The notes beneath the pieces were generated by a model. That model ran no database searches and was not told the origin of the DNA. It worked only from the letters and a program-made list of their open reading frames with translations. The position numbers and the translations under genes were made by a program. DNA of 64,000 nt from Nodosilinea nodulosa PCC 7104 (GTDB lineage Bacteria > Cyanobacteriota > Cyanobacteriia > Phormidesmidales > Phormidesmidaceae), in the NCBI RefSeq assembly GCF_000309385.1, contig NZ_JH976537.1, forward strand, positions 2,740,010 through 2,804,009, written 5' to 3'. This document shows, piece after piece, positions 27,164 to 35,145 of the stretch. Numbering within the stretch: position 1 is the first letter of the stretch; each line of letters starts with the position of its first letter.

Positions 27164-27210
27164 AATATTCGGTCTGGCGCGGTAAAAGCCTGGCCTGGAA
27201 ACGCGATGGC

Positions 27211-28494
27211 TTAGACCAAAGCTGGCACCAATCCGCCGAGATGGGCGTACAGAGGGAAGCGATCGCACAGTACAGCCACTCGCCGCCGACAGGTTTCAGC
27301 CATCGCGGCGTCCTCAGGATTGAGCAGGCGATCGGCGATGATGTCGGCAATTTCGGTAAACTCGGTTTCGCCCATCCCCCGGGTCGTCATAGCTGGAGAC
27401 CCCAGGCGCAGCCCGCTGGTCACAAAGGGCGACTCGGGATCGTAGGGCACCGTGTTCTTGTTGGCGGTGATGTTGACCTCGCTGACCAGCTGATCGGCGC
27501 GCTTGCCGGTTATACCGATAGAGCGCAAGTCGACTAACACCAGATGATTATCGGTGCCGTCGGAGACCACCTTGAAGCCTCGCTGCTGGAGCTGGGCCGC
27601 CAGCCGCTTGGCGTTGGCAATCACTTGGGCGGAATAGGTGCGAAACTCAGGCTTGAGGGCTTCGCCAAAGGCCACAGCCTTGGCCGCGATGACATGCTCT
27701 AAGGGGCCGCCCTGGCTGCCGGGAAAGACCGCTTTATCAAACTTTTTGCCCAGCTCAGCATCGCGGGTGAGAATCAGGCCACCGCGAGGTCCGCGCAGGG
27801 TTTTGTGGGTGGTGGTGGTAACCACGTCGCAGTAGGGCAGGGGATTGGGATGCAGGCCAGCGGCCACCAATCCGGCGATGTGGGCAATGTCGGCTAGCAG
27901 GTAGGCACCGACTTCGTCGGCGATCGCCCTAAATTTTTCGAAGTCAATCGTGCGGGGGTAGGCCGAATAACCGCAGATAATCATTTTCGGGCGGTGCTCT
28001 AGGGCCTGGGCACGAATTTGTTCAAAGTCGAGCTGCTCCGTATCGCGGCTGACGCCATACTGGGCAACCTTGAACCACTTGCCCGACACGTTGACCGGCG
28101 AGCCGTGGGTGAGGTGACCACCGTGGGAGAGATCCATGCCCAAAATGGTGTCGCCGGGCTGGAGCAGGGCCAGAAACACGGCGAAATTTGCCTGGGCACC
28201 GGAGTGGGGCTGCACGTTGGCATGGGCGGCGCCAAACAACTGCTTGGCGCGATCGATCGCCAGCTGCTCAGCTTCATCCACAAAGGCGCAGCCACCGTAG
28301 TAGCGCTTGCCGGGTAGCCCCTCTGCATACTTGTTGGTCAACACCGATCCCTGAGCCGCCAGCACTGCCGCCGACGTAAAATTCTCGCTGGCGATCAGCT
28401 CCAGGTGCTCACGCTGACGCTGTAACTCGCGCTGCACAATACTCGCCAGCAGTGGATCGGACTCTTGCAGAAAATCAAAGTTAGTTTGAGGCAC
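27211..28494 (-). CDS. glyA: serine hydroxymethyltransferase
   Basis: The full-length PLP enzyme (about 427 residues) interconverts serine and glycine with tetrahydrofolate. Seen: [41 protein letters not shown], the lysine motif [16 protein letters not shown] with the PLP-binding Lys, and [16 protein letters not shown] near the C-terminus. The frame opens at a TTG at 28509, but GTG 28494 has GGGAG eight bases upstream and gives the usual short N-terminus, so it is preferred. Confidence 0.96.
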   Translation of the reverse strand: MPQTNFDFLQESDPLLASIVQRELQRQREHLELIASENFTSAAVLAAQGSVLTNKYAEGLPGKRYYGGCAFVDEAEQLAIDRAKQLFGAAHANVQPHSGAQANFAVFLALLQPGDTILGMDLSHGGHLTHGSPVNVSGKWFKVAQYGVSRDTEQLDFEQIRAQALEHRPKMIICGYSAYPRTIDFEKFRAIADEVGAYLLADIAHIAGLVAAGLHPNPLPYCDVVTTTTHKTLRGPRGGLILTRDAELGKKFDKAVFPGSQGGPLEHVIAAKAVAFGEALKPEFRTYSAQVIANAKRLAAQLQQRGFKVVSDGTDNHLVLVDLRSIGITGKRADQLVSEVNITANKNTVPYDPESPFVTSGLRLGSPAMTTRGMGETEFTEIADIIADRLLNPEDAAMAETCRRRVAVLCDRFPLYAHLGGLVPALV

Positions 28495-28945
28495 GGGCAA
28501 GGCTCCCAACGGTCAACAGAACGATACAGACAGAGCAGACCGGTGACAGGTAGCCGGTCGGGGCCGCCTTCCCCAGATCAGCTGCCCGCCCCCATACCAC
28601 CACAGCCATCGGCATAATGGTGCCATGCAAAACGTGGTAGAAGCTGAGGCCACTGAGCCGGTTTTGAGGCGCAGTCTATTATCTTATCTGGGTGCCTCTA
28701 AATTGGGTAGGCCAACGGCGGCGATCGCCTGCGCTCAGACGCATAGATGACGCACAGATTCGGAATGTGTGAGCAAATGTTACGGATTGCAACATATAAT
28801 CTTTAGGAACGGCGAGGCGGGTTGCTTCGGGGAATGGGCCGATTTCAACTGTTTTGCCAAAGTTGGGTGCAGTTGTGAGAGGCTAGTTTAAGCAGAATTG
28901 CCTGTAGTCGGTTTGAGATTTATATTCTCCAGGTTTGGGTCATTA
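28495..28945. other. divergent intergenic region between glyA and crtB
   Basis: This stretch of about 450 bp between divergent genes has no reading frame of its own. A TATAAT at 28795-28800 facing crtB is the clearest promoter element. Just upstream is a weak GTTACGGATTGCAACA segment that only loosely resembles an RpaB HLR1 site. HIP1 sites occur near 28720. Confidence 0.5.
28795..28800 (+). promoter_or_regulatory. candidate -10 box of crtB
   Basis: A perfect TATAAT about 145 bp before the crtB ATG. No good -35 was found at 16-18 bp, suggesting activator dependence or a false positive. Confidence 0.4.
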
Positions 28946-29872
28946 ATGCTGCAACTGACGGATTCTCCCCCCATCCAATCCCTCTCCTCCATCGAGGAAG
29001 CCTACGAAGTGTGTCGGCGCGTCACGGCCAAGTATTCCAAGACGTTCTACACTGGCACTATGCTAATGGCCCCCGCCAAGCGGCGGGCGATCTGGGCTAT
29101 CTATGTCTGGTGCCGCCGTACCGACGAGTTAGTGGATGGGCCGCAGGCGCAGTTCACCAGCGAAAAGACCCTCGATCGCTGGGAAGCCCAGCTTGAGTCA
29201 ATCTTCGCAGGCTGCCCGGTAGATGACGAAGACGTGGCGCTGGTCGACACCCTGGAGCAGTTTCCCCTCGACATTCAGCCCTTTCGCGACATGATTGCGG
29301 GCCAGCGGATGGATTTGCACCGCTCTCGCTACGACACCTTTGAGGATCTAGAACTCTACTGCTACCGGGTGGCGGGCACCGTGGGGCTGATGTCAACCAC
29401 GGTAATGGGCATCGACACCCAGCTCCAAACCGCTCCCTGGAGCCAGCAGCAAAATCTCGACCCAACGCCTCAGGCGATCGCCCTGGGCATTGCCAACCAG
29501 CTCACCAACATCCTGCGCGACGTTGGCGAAGACGCCCGCCGCGGCCGTATTTACCTGCCGCTGGCCGATCTGGCAGCCTTCGACTACACCGAGGTAGACC
29601 TGATGGCCGGGGTTGTAGACGATCGATGGCGGGCTCTAATGGCCTTTCAGATCGAGCGCGCTCGTCGGTTTTATGCCGAGGCAGAGAGCGGCATTGGGCT
29701 GCTTAGCGAAGATGCCCGCTGGCCAGTGTGGTCAGCCCTGGCCCTCTACCGCCAAATTCTGGACGTTATCGAGGAGAACGGCTATGACGTCTTTACTCGA
29801 CGCGCCTTTGTCCCTTCCCTGCGCAAGCTGTTAACCCTGCCCGGTACCCTCTTGAAGGCGCGGGTACTTTGA
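28946..29872 (+). CDS. crtB: 15-cis-phytoene synthase
   Basis: The 308-residue enzyme condenses two geranylgeranyl diphosphates to phytoene, the first committed step of carotenoid synthesis. Seen: the start of the prenyl synthase core (SKTFYTGTMLM), the first Asp-rich motif RRTDELVDG, AGQRMDLHRSRYDTFEDL, and the second Asp-rich motif LTNILRDVGEDARRGRIYLP. ATG 28946 (MLQLTDSPP) is chosen over the upstream frame opening at 28898. The usual cyanobacterial partner crtP is not upstream here. Confidence 0.95.
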   Translation: MLQLTDSPPIQSLSSIEEAYEVCRRVTAKYSKTFYTGTMLMAPAKRRAIWAIYVWCRRTDELVDGPQAQFTSEKTLDRWEAQLESIFAGCPVDDEDVALVDTLEQFPLDIQPFRDMIAGQRMDLHRSRYDTFEDLELYCYRVAGTVGLMSTTVMGIDTQLQTAPWSQQQNLDPTPQAIALGIANQLTNILRDVGEDARRGRIYLPLADLAAFDYTEVDLMAGVVDDRWRALMAFQIERARRFYAEAESGIGLLSEDARWPVWSALALYRQILDVIEENGYDVFTRRAFVPSLRKLLTLPGTLLKARVL

Positions 29873-29889
29873 AGCCAAACGGAGAAAGG

Positions 29890-29913
29890 GCGGGTAGCGG
29901 TTTGGCTACCCGC
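29890..29913 (+). terminator. hairpin after crtB
   Basis: GCGGGTAGC and GCTACCCGC form perfect 9-bp arms around GGTTTG, 17 bp past the crtB stop. The following T-run is weak (TTGGC). Confidence 0.6.
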
Positions 29914-29993
29914 TTGGCAAGCCAGGACAGGGCAAATTTATTAAGATATATGTAGAGCCACTGGGCTCTAGCCGCTGTCTCACCTTGCCTGCC

Positions 29994-30467
29994 ATGACAA
30001 CCACCGCCGCTTTTACGCCTGAAGCCCCAGCCGCAACCGATTGGAAGATCAAGCTGCTCTACGACGGCGACTGCCCCCTTTGCCTGCGAGAAGTCAACTT
30101 TTTGCGCCAAAAAGACAATGGGCGCGGCCTGGTTGTCTTTAGAGATATTGCCGCCGCCGACTACAGACCTGAAGACAATGGCGGCGTCGATTTTGCTGCG
30201 GCCATGGGTCGCATTCATGCCGTGCTGCCCGATGGTACAGTCATTAAAAATGTAGAGGTATTTCGGCAGATATACGCTGTGCTAGGGCTGGGGTGGGTGT
30301 ACGCCCCCACAGGCTGGCCTATCCTCGGGCCTCTGGTGGATTGGATCTACGAAATTTGGGCCAGATGGCGGCTGGCGGTAACTGGGCGGCCCAACCTGAG
30401 GAGTATTTTGGCGGAGCGAGAGGCCAGAGTTCAGCAGGGCTGTGGCGGCGATCGCTGCAAGATTTGA
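29994..30467 (+). CDS. DCC-family thiol-disulfide oxidoreductase-like protein (DUF393)
   Basis: The 157-residue protein has the signature DGDCPLCLREVNFL at about residues 21-34, giving the DxxC-x-x-C motif of the DCC family, then RDIAAADY, IHAVLPDGTVIKNVEVFRQI and a hydrophobic C-terminal half (PILGPLVDWIYEIWA). Family members are predicted thioredoxin-like redox proteins of unknown partner. ATG 29994 is preferred over TTG 29985. Confidence 0.85.
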   Translation: MTTTAAFTPEAPAATDWKIKLLYDGDCPLCLREVNFLRQKDNGRGLVVFRDIAAADYRPEDNGGVDFAAAMGRIHAVLPDGTVIKNVEVFRQIYAVLGLGWVYAPTGWPILGPLVDWIYEIWARWRLAVTGRPNLRSILAEREARVQQGCGGDRCKI

Positions 30468-30575
30468 CGCCGCCGACAATGCGCCCAAAAACCTATAGCT
30501 ACGTGGTAAAAACCAGTGGCCGAGCATTGGCAGCGTTGGAAAAAGGTTGATGCGGGCCTGATCAAAAAGTCCCGC

Positions 30576-30905
30576 CTATGGCTCTACCTCAGGGCTGCCA
30601 TCGTCTGAGTCTTCAAGGGAGAAGCTGGTGCCGTTGTAGAGGGCATCAAGCTGCTCACGGGCATCTTTTACGGAAATGGAACGCATGACTAACAAAGGTT
30701 CACGAATGACGTGACCATCTTGATCTAGCAGCTCAGGGTGAGGAACGGAACCCTCGCCGCCAGGGGACGGCTGTCCGGGGGCGTAGGTTCGAGGCGACTG
30801 AGGGCTGCGGGCGCTGCCGCCGAGCAAGATCAAGTTTCTGACCAGGTTTGCGATCGCCATAATGGCCAGAACCGCAAACGCAATGATGTAAACGACGTGC
30901 CACAT
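30576..30905 (-). CDS. DUF2973 family membrane-anchored protein
   Basis: The 109-residue protein has one N-terminal membrane helix (VVYIIAFAVLAIMAIANLV), a variable linker and a conserved C-terminal part HPELLDQDGHVIREPLLVMR followed by SVKDAREQLDALYN. This matches DUF2973, a cyanobacteria-restricted family of unknown function. The gene converges with the DCC gene; a GCGGG/CCCGC stem in the gap (30552-30575) could serve both 3' ends. Confidence 0.75.
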   Translation of the reverse strand: MWHVVYIIAFAVLAIMAIANLVRNLILLGGSARSPQSPRTYAPGQPSPGGEGSVPHPELLDQDGHVIREPLLVMRSISVKDAREQLDALYNGTSFSLEDSDDGSPEVEP

Positions 30906-31008
30906 AGCTGCTGTCCTCTGGCCAACCTTTGCCTGTACTGACTTTAACGTGTTTCAGGTCTCCGTGCTGTGTCAGGCCAAAAACTCAGACCCCAAACTCG
31001 CTTGACCT

Positions 31009-31275
31009 CTAGTTTAACCAGAATTTTTCTGTCTCATCCTCGGCCCTAAGGCTGCTCAGCGGCTGCCATCCCGGCTGCCAGAGCGATCGATTTTTCAGCT
31101 GCTTAGCGTTTACCCACAGCCGCACCGAAGGATCGCAGGAAGCCACCAGTTCAGCGAACACCCATTCGCCCTCCTGCTTTCGGTTGGTGACCTGAAAGTG
31201 CCGCCAGCCTTCGGTTTGCTGGTGGGCTGTCCACTTGGAACCCACCAGATGGGGATATTTTTGTTTGCGGGGCAT
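31009..31275 (-). CDS. TIGR02450-type Trp-rich small protein
   Basis: The 88-residue protein has regularly spaced tryptophans in a conserved pattern: GSKWTAHQQTEGWRHFQV, EWVFAELVASCD, RLWVNAKQLKNRSLWQPGW. This matches the family of short Trp-rich conserved proteins with no known function, found in cyanobacteria and marine bacteria. Single gene, ATG 31275. Confidence 0.8.
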   Translation of the reverse strand: MPRKQKYPHLVGSKWTAHQQTEGWRHFQVTNRKQEGEWVFAELVASCDPSVRLWVNAKQLKNRSLWQPGWQPLSSLRAEDETEKFWLN

Positions 31276-31399
31276 AGGACCAAGGGGAAGATCAAGACTT
31301 AAAAACAGGCCCAGCCTCGGTTGGGTTTACCAAGGAGAGCGGCTTTTGCAAAAAATATCGCACTCTAAATCACAGTCTAAACAGAGGCGTTAACGCAAC

Positions 31400-31852
31400 C
31401 TAGCGAATGCCGCTTGCCTGCAGGCGCTTTTTGAGGCGGCGGATGTGATTGGCGCGGCTGCCAATTTGGGCCTGCTTGTCTCCCAAAAGCACATAGATAC
31501 GGCCTGAGAGCAGCTGGCGTAAAAAGGGTCGTTGATAGACCAAAATACCGTCTAAACCGGCCTCCGTATCTTCGGCGTAGCCCATTTCAGCTAGCGTGGC
31601 ATCCAGCTCGCGCTTGAAGGTTTTACGGCTGCTAATGGGCAGATTCAACGTCGAGCTACGGTTGATCAAAGCCCCCAGAACGCCCCCCACAGTCCCAAAC
31701 AAAAGGCCATACTGATTAGGGAGGCCTGTATCTAATCCAATTCCCAGGGTTTTAACCGCCAGCAGGGTCGTAACCAGGGCCGTGCCGCAGAAATAGTACA
31801 AAAATGTCAGGCCAAAGCCAGGACCAGAGGGCAGAGTTGGTTCGTCGGTCAT
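31400..31852 (-). CDS. conserved hypothetical protein with two membrane helices
   Basis: The 150-residue protein has two predicted helices near the N-terminus (GLTFLYYFCGTALVTTLLAV; LLFGTVGGVLGALI), then a basic soluble domain (RKTFKRELDATLAEMGY; GRIYVLLGDKQAQIGSRANH). The soluble part looks like the short cytosolic domain found in several cyanobacterial membrane proteins. No function known to me. Confidence 0.65.
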   Translation of the reverse strand: MTDEPTLPSGPGFGLTFLYYFCGTALVTTLLAVKTLGIGLDTGLPNQYGLLFGTVGGVLGALINRSSTLNLPISSRKTFKRELDATLAEMGYAEDTEAGLDGILVYQRPFLRQLLSGRIYVLLGDKQAQIGSRANHIRRLKKRLQASGIR

Positions 31853-32337
31853 TGCACTGTTTGAATGGTTGATGGTGTGGAACTGGTATCTATCTTGTCA
31901 TCAACGCCGAGGGTTTTGGAAACAAATAGTTTTCCGATGGGGCGGTTGTAAATTGCCACCCCCACAGCTGAGCGAGGGCGCATAGTGCGCCCCGCAGCCG
32001 ACTTAGACAGTTTGGCCTAGACTATCTGACTTAGACTATCTGACTTAGACCGTCATGAAATCCGGAACATTCCAGTGCAGAAACCTTCACCTTTAAAGCG
32101 ATCGCCTAAATACTCTAAACAACGTTTGAATGGTCAGCGCTGGAATGGAGGGCAGCCATCGCTACTAACCCTTAGCGACCAGCAAAAAGTTGAGAGATTC
32201 AGCGATCTTCTAAAAAAGTATCCGGACTGTTGCCCAGAAAAAGGGTCTAAAGATGAGGTCGGAGGATGGAAAGCAGGGGCATAATTAGCCCTGGAGCCTT
32301 TGTGTATTTACTATGCCCCCAATTATTATTCGGTCTA
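31853..32337. other. intergenic region with a 14-bp tandem repeat
   Basis: This 485-bp stretch contains TAGACTATCTGACT repeated twice (32018-32031, 32032-32045) plus a partial third copy. A 69-codon frame at 32075 begins with GTG, has basic low-information composition and is not called. Otherwise nothing recognisable. Confidence 0.5.
32018..32051. repeat. 14-bp tandem repeat, about 2.4 copies
   Basis: Two exact TAGACTATCTGACT units followed by TAGACC. Copy number could vary between strains. Confidence 0.6.
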
Positions 32338-32673
32338 ATGCAAGAGGATATATCTCTACTCAGAACTATGTACCAGATGACCGAGCAGATTATGGCCGCA
32401 AATCGCGGCTCTAAGGAGCGCTTTCTGGCCAGTGTGCAGCTGCAAAGCGCAGCGGTAGCTCGGTTGTTGACCATAGCCAACTGCGCCCGGGCTCTGACGC
32501 CTGAGACCTCCCAGACGCTGCCCCTGGTGGGCGGCCAAGCGGTTGACAGTTTACGCGACGCGATCGCAGACGACAACGACAATGTGAAGCTTGAGCTGCT
32601 CTGGCAGATCGTGCAGCAGGATATCCCTCAGCTGGCCCTGGCGTTAGACCGATGGCTATCCGCCAAAGCTTGA
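32338..32673 (+). CDS. small helical hypothetical protein
   Basis: The 111-residue protein is predominantly helical (SLLRTMYQMTEQIMAANRGS; KERFLASVQLQSAAVARLL; NVKLELLWQIVQQDIPQLAL) with no signal or membrane segment. ATG 32338 starts the helical part; the open frame extends to 32266 with a hydrophobic lead that looks non-native. It ends 56 bp before pheS and may share its transcript. No family recognised. Confidence 0.55.
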   Translation: MQEDISLLRTMYQMTEQIMAANRGSKERFLASVQLQSAAVARLLTIANCARALTPETSQTLPLVGGQAVDSLRDAIADDNDNVKLELLWQIVQQDIPQLALALDRWLSAKA

Positions 32674-32728
32674 GGGCTAGGGGCGATCGCCCCTGGTAAC
32701 CTAAAGAGGGAAATCCCAGGAGCTTGTC

Positions 32729-34180
32729 ATGGTCGATCTGCTTCAGCTCAGCGGCAAACAGCGGCAGTTTGTGGAACTGCTGCAGCGGCGGCACACCGTG
32801 GATAGTCTGCGAGCGCTTTGCGCTGAGGCCGGGTTTGACTTCAACTTTATCAACGGTTTTTTGCGCAGTGGTGCCCTCGACGGCTACGTGCAGCATCAGG
32901 AGCACACCCAAAGAACCTGGGTGCTGACCCCCAAGGGCGATGAGCTAGGCGGAGTGCTGCCGGGGTTTTCTCTCGCCGATCGACTATTGCAGGGGGTGCG
33001 CGATCGCGCCACCCTCCAGGCCGAACTCGGCACCACCTTCAGCCTCAACTACGGGGCACTGCGGCGCGAGCAGGCTGTCGATCTGGTCGATGGCGATGGC
33101 GAAGGGATGGTTGCGGTGCTGAAGACGTCGGTACTGGGAGCCTACCAGCAGAGGCAGGCAGTATTTGGGGCGATCGCCGCCGACAAATCCCTGACGGAGG
33201 GGTCCGCTGCCTCCCTGGGCTGGCTGCAACAGCAGGGCTATATCACCAGTCGCAGCGAGACAGATTACAGCCTGACGGTGCTGCCCAATCTACAAACCCT
33301 CGATCTGGGCGACGTGGTGACGGCCCTCACCAGCGAGCGTATTCTCTCCGGTCAGTGGCGGCAGATTGACCTCAAGCCCTACGACATTCACGCTGAGGTG
33401 CCCGATGTAGCCTACGGTCGGCCTACCATTCTCAACCAGTGTATTCAGCGCATTCGCGATATTTTTCTCAACATGGGCTTCGACGAAATGTCGGGCTACA
33501 TAGTGGAGTCGGCGTTTTGGAACTTTGACGCTCTGTTTACCCCCCAAGATCACCCCGCCCGGGAGGTGCAGGACACTTTTTATCTGGCCACCCCCCAAAC
33601 GCTGCCGTTGCCTAGCGATCAATCCCTAGTCGATCGGGTAAAGCAGGTGCACGAGGCCAACTACGGCGGCCAGTGGACTGAAGCCGAAGCCAGCCGCGCC
33701 ATTCTGCGCGCCCACACCACTACCTCCACCGCCCGTCGCCTGCACCAGCTCCAGGGCAAAGATGGCAAGTATTTTTCGATCGATCGCGTGTTTCGCAACG
33801 AAACCGTCGATCGCACCCATCTGGCCGAATTTCACCAAATCGAAGGTGTGGTGGTGGGGGAACTGCTCAGCGTGCGCACCCTGATGGGCTACCTCACCTA
33901 CTTTTATGAGCGCCTGGGGTTCAAAGATTTAAAGTTCAAACCCACCTATAACCCCTACACCGAGCCATCGCTAGAGGTGTTTGCCTACCATCCACCGAGC
34001 GATCGCTACATCGAAGTGGGCAACTCGGGTCTGTTTCGCCAGGAAATGCTGGAGCCTCTGGGCTGCGGCAACAAGGCTACGGTGGCTTGGGGTCTGGGCC
34101 TGGAGCGCATTGCCATGCTGCTCTACGGCGTCGAAAAACTTGCCGACCTGATTGGGCCAGACATCCGGCTGGATGAGTAG
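32729..34180 (+). CDS. pheS: phenylalanyl-tRNA synthetase alpha subunit, archaeal/eukaryotic type
   Basis: The 483-residue protein has about 200 N-terminal residues of winged-helix-like domains followed by a class II synthetase core: GQWRQIDLKPYDIHAE, GFDEMSGYIVESAFWNFDAL, PQDHPAREVQDTFYL, ILRAHTTTSTARRL (motif 2 region), FSIDRVFRNETVDRTHLAEF, PTYNPYTEPSLEVFAYHP and motif 3 VAWGLGLERIAMLLYG. These features match the type 2 PheS of archaea, eukaryotes and spirochaetes rather than the shorter, about 330-residue bacterial PheS. No pheT is present here. ATG is at 32729, 7 bases after CAGGAG. Whether this is the only PheS or an extra copy cannot be seen. Confidence 0.85.
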   Translation: MVDLLQLSGKQRQFVELLQRRHTVDSLRALCAEAGFDFNFINGFLRSGALDGYVQHQEHTQRTWVLTPKGDELGGVLPGFSLADRLLQGVRDRATLQAELGTTFSLNYGALRREQAVDLVDGDGEGMVAVLKTSVLGAYQQRQAVFGAIAADKSLTEGSAASLGWLQQQGYITSRSETDYSLTVLPNLQTLDLGDVVTALTSERILSGQWRQIDLKPYDIHAEVPDVAYGRPTILNQCIQRIRDIFLNMGFDEMSGYIVESAFWNFDALFTPQDHPAREVQDTFYLATPQTLPLPSDQSLVDRVKQVHEANYGGQWTEAEASRAILRAHTTTSTARRLHQLQGKDGKYFSIDRVFRNETVDRTHLAEFHQIEGVVVGELLSVRTLMGYLTYFYERLGFKDLKFKPTYNPYTEPSLEVFAYHPPSDRYIEVGNSGLFRQEMLEPLGCGNKATVAWGLGLERIAMLLYGVEKLADLIGPDIRLDE

Positions 34181-35145
34181 CTCCAGCATTCGCGCTTTTT
34201 CCCAGCCCCCTGCCCCCCTGCTTTCAAACAATACCTAACCTCCCGCCCTAGAGCACCACTTATTCTAATTGCCAGCCAAACCGCATCGCTATTTTTACTG
34301 AGCCCTGATTCAGCTATTTGATGGCATCAGTAAATTTTCTGAATCCAAAAAACTTCTTTCATGCTTCTAAAATCCAAGCCATCAATTGCTATTAGAATGT
34401 GATATTGATACTAATGCCGCTCTACGCGGCCAATAAATCGAACCGCAAGATACCGAAATATGGCGCACTGGCATGTAGTCCTCAACCCAAAGGACTATGC
34501 AGGGTGTCCCAACCGATCTAGCAACAGCCAAATCGCGCAATTAAAAGACCCAAATCCATTTTCAGGCCTCCGTTTATCAATGCTTAAAAAACCTGGAAAA
34601 ATCTTTTATCTAACCTTATTCATCCAAAGCAATAAGGATTACTAAGTTTATTTCATTTACTTCAGAGGCCGTCATATCGCCACAAACCTTTACATAAAAG
34701 AGGTTTTCAAGGCCTGTAGCGATAGCACGCCAGGAAAGATTTTTGCCAATCTTCTGAACAGATGGTAGGTGGCGCAGCATATTGGGAATAATTAATTTTG
34801 AAAAAAATGACGTCAGGAAAGGTGTAAAAAGCTTGATTTAAAAGGCTTGAGGCTTATCTCTACCAGGCGGCAAAAAGCTCGATCTGATAGAGTTATCAGC
34901 TTTGCTGGTCAGTTGGCCGACAAAGCTATTTCAGGAAGCTTTAAACCGACTCATCCTAAATCGGCGTTACTCTCCAGCATTAGGAGCTATAAATCCATAC
35001 TTGAACTTTAGATCTTAATGCCAAGGCCATCTTTCTATTAGCGCTCTGTTGCTCTCCCACTTCGCGAGTGGTAGCTACATCAGGCCCAATGCGGTCAAGG
35101 AACCTGACGGAGCCTAGCTTTTCTGTGCCATGCCATTTACCAGCC
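34181..35145. other. 965-bp AT-rich non-coding gap before the DUF11 operon
   Basis: The longest gap in the window is noticeably AT-richer than its neighbours. A 61-codon frame at 34460 has no ribosome-binding site or family features. No tRNA, riboswitch or repeat was recognised. It probably holds the promoter and leader of the DUF11 operon, and perhaps remnants of lost genes. Confidence 0.5.

Noticed and set aside
28780-28797. RpaB HLR1 site upstream of crtB
   Set aside because: GTTACGGATTGCAACA only partly fits the consensus, with mismatches in both half-sites.
32075-32284. 69-codon plus-strand frame
   Set aside because: Starts with GTG, basic and low-information, overlaps the start region of the next frame; no support beyond being open.
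34460-34645. 61-codon frame in the gap before the DUF11 operon
   Set aside because: No ribosome-binding site and no recognisable features; expected by chance in a 965-bp gap.
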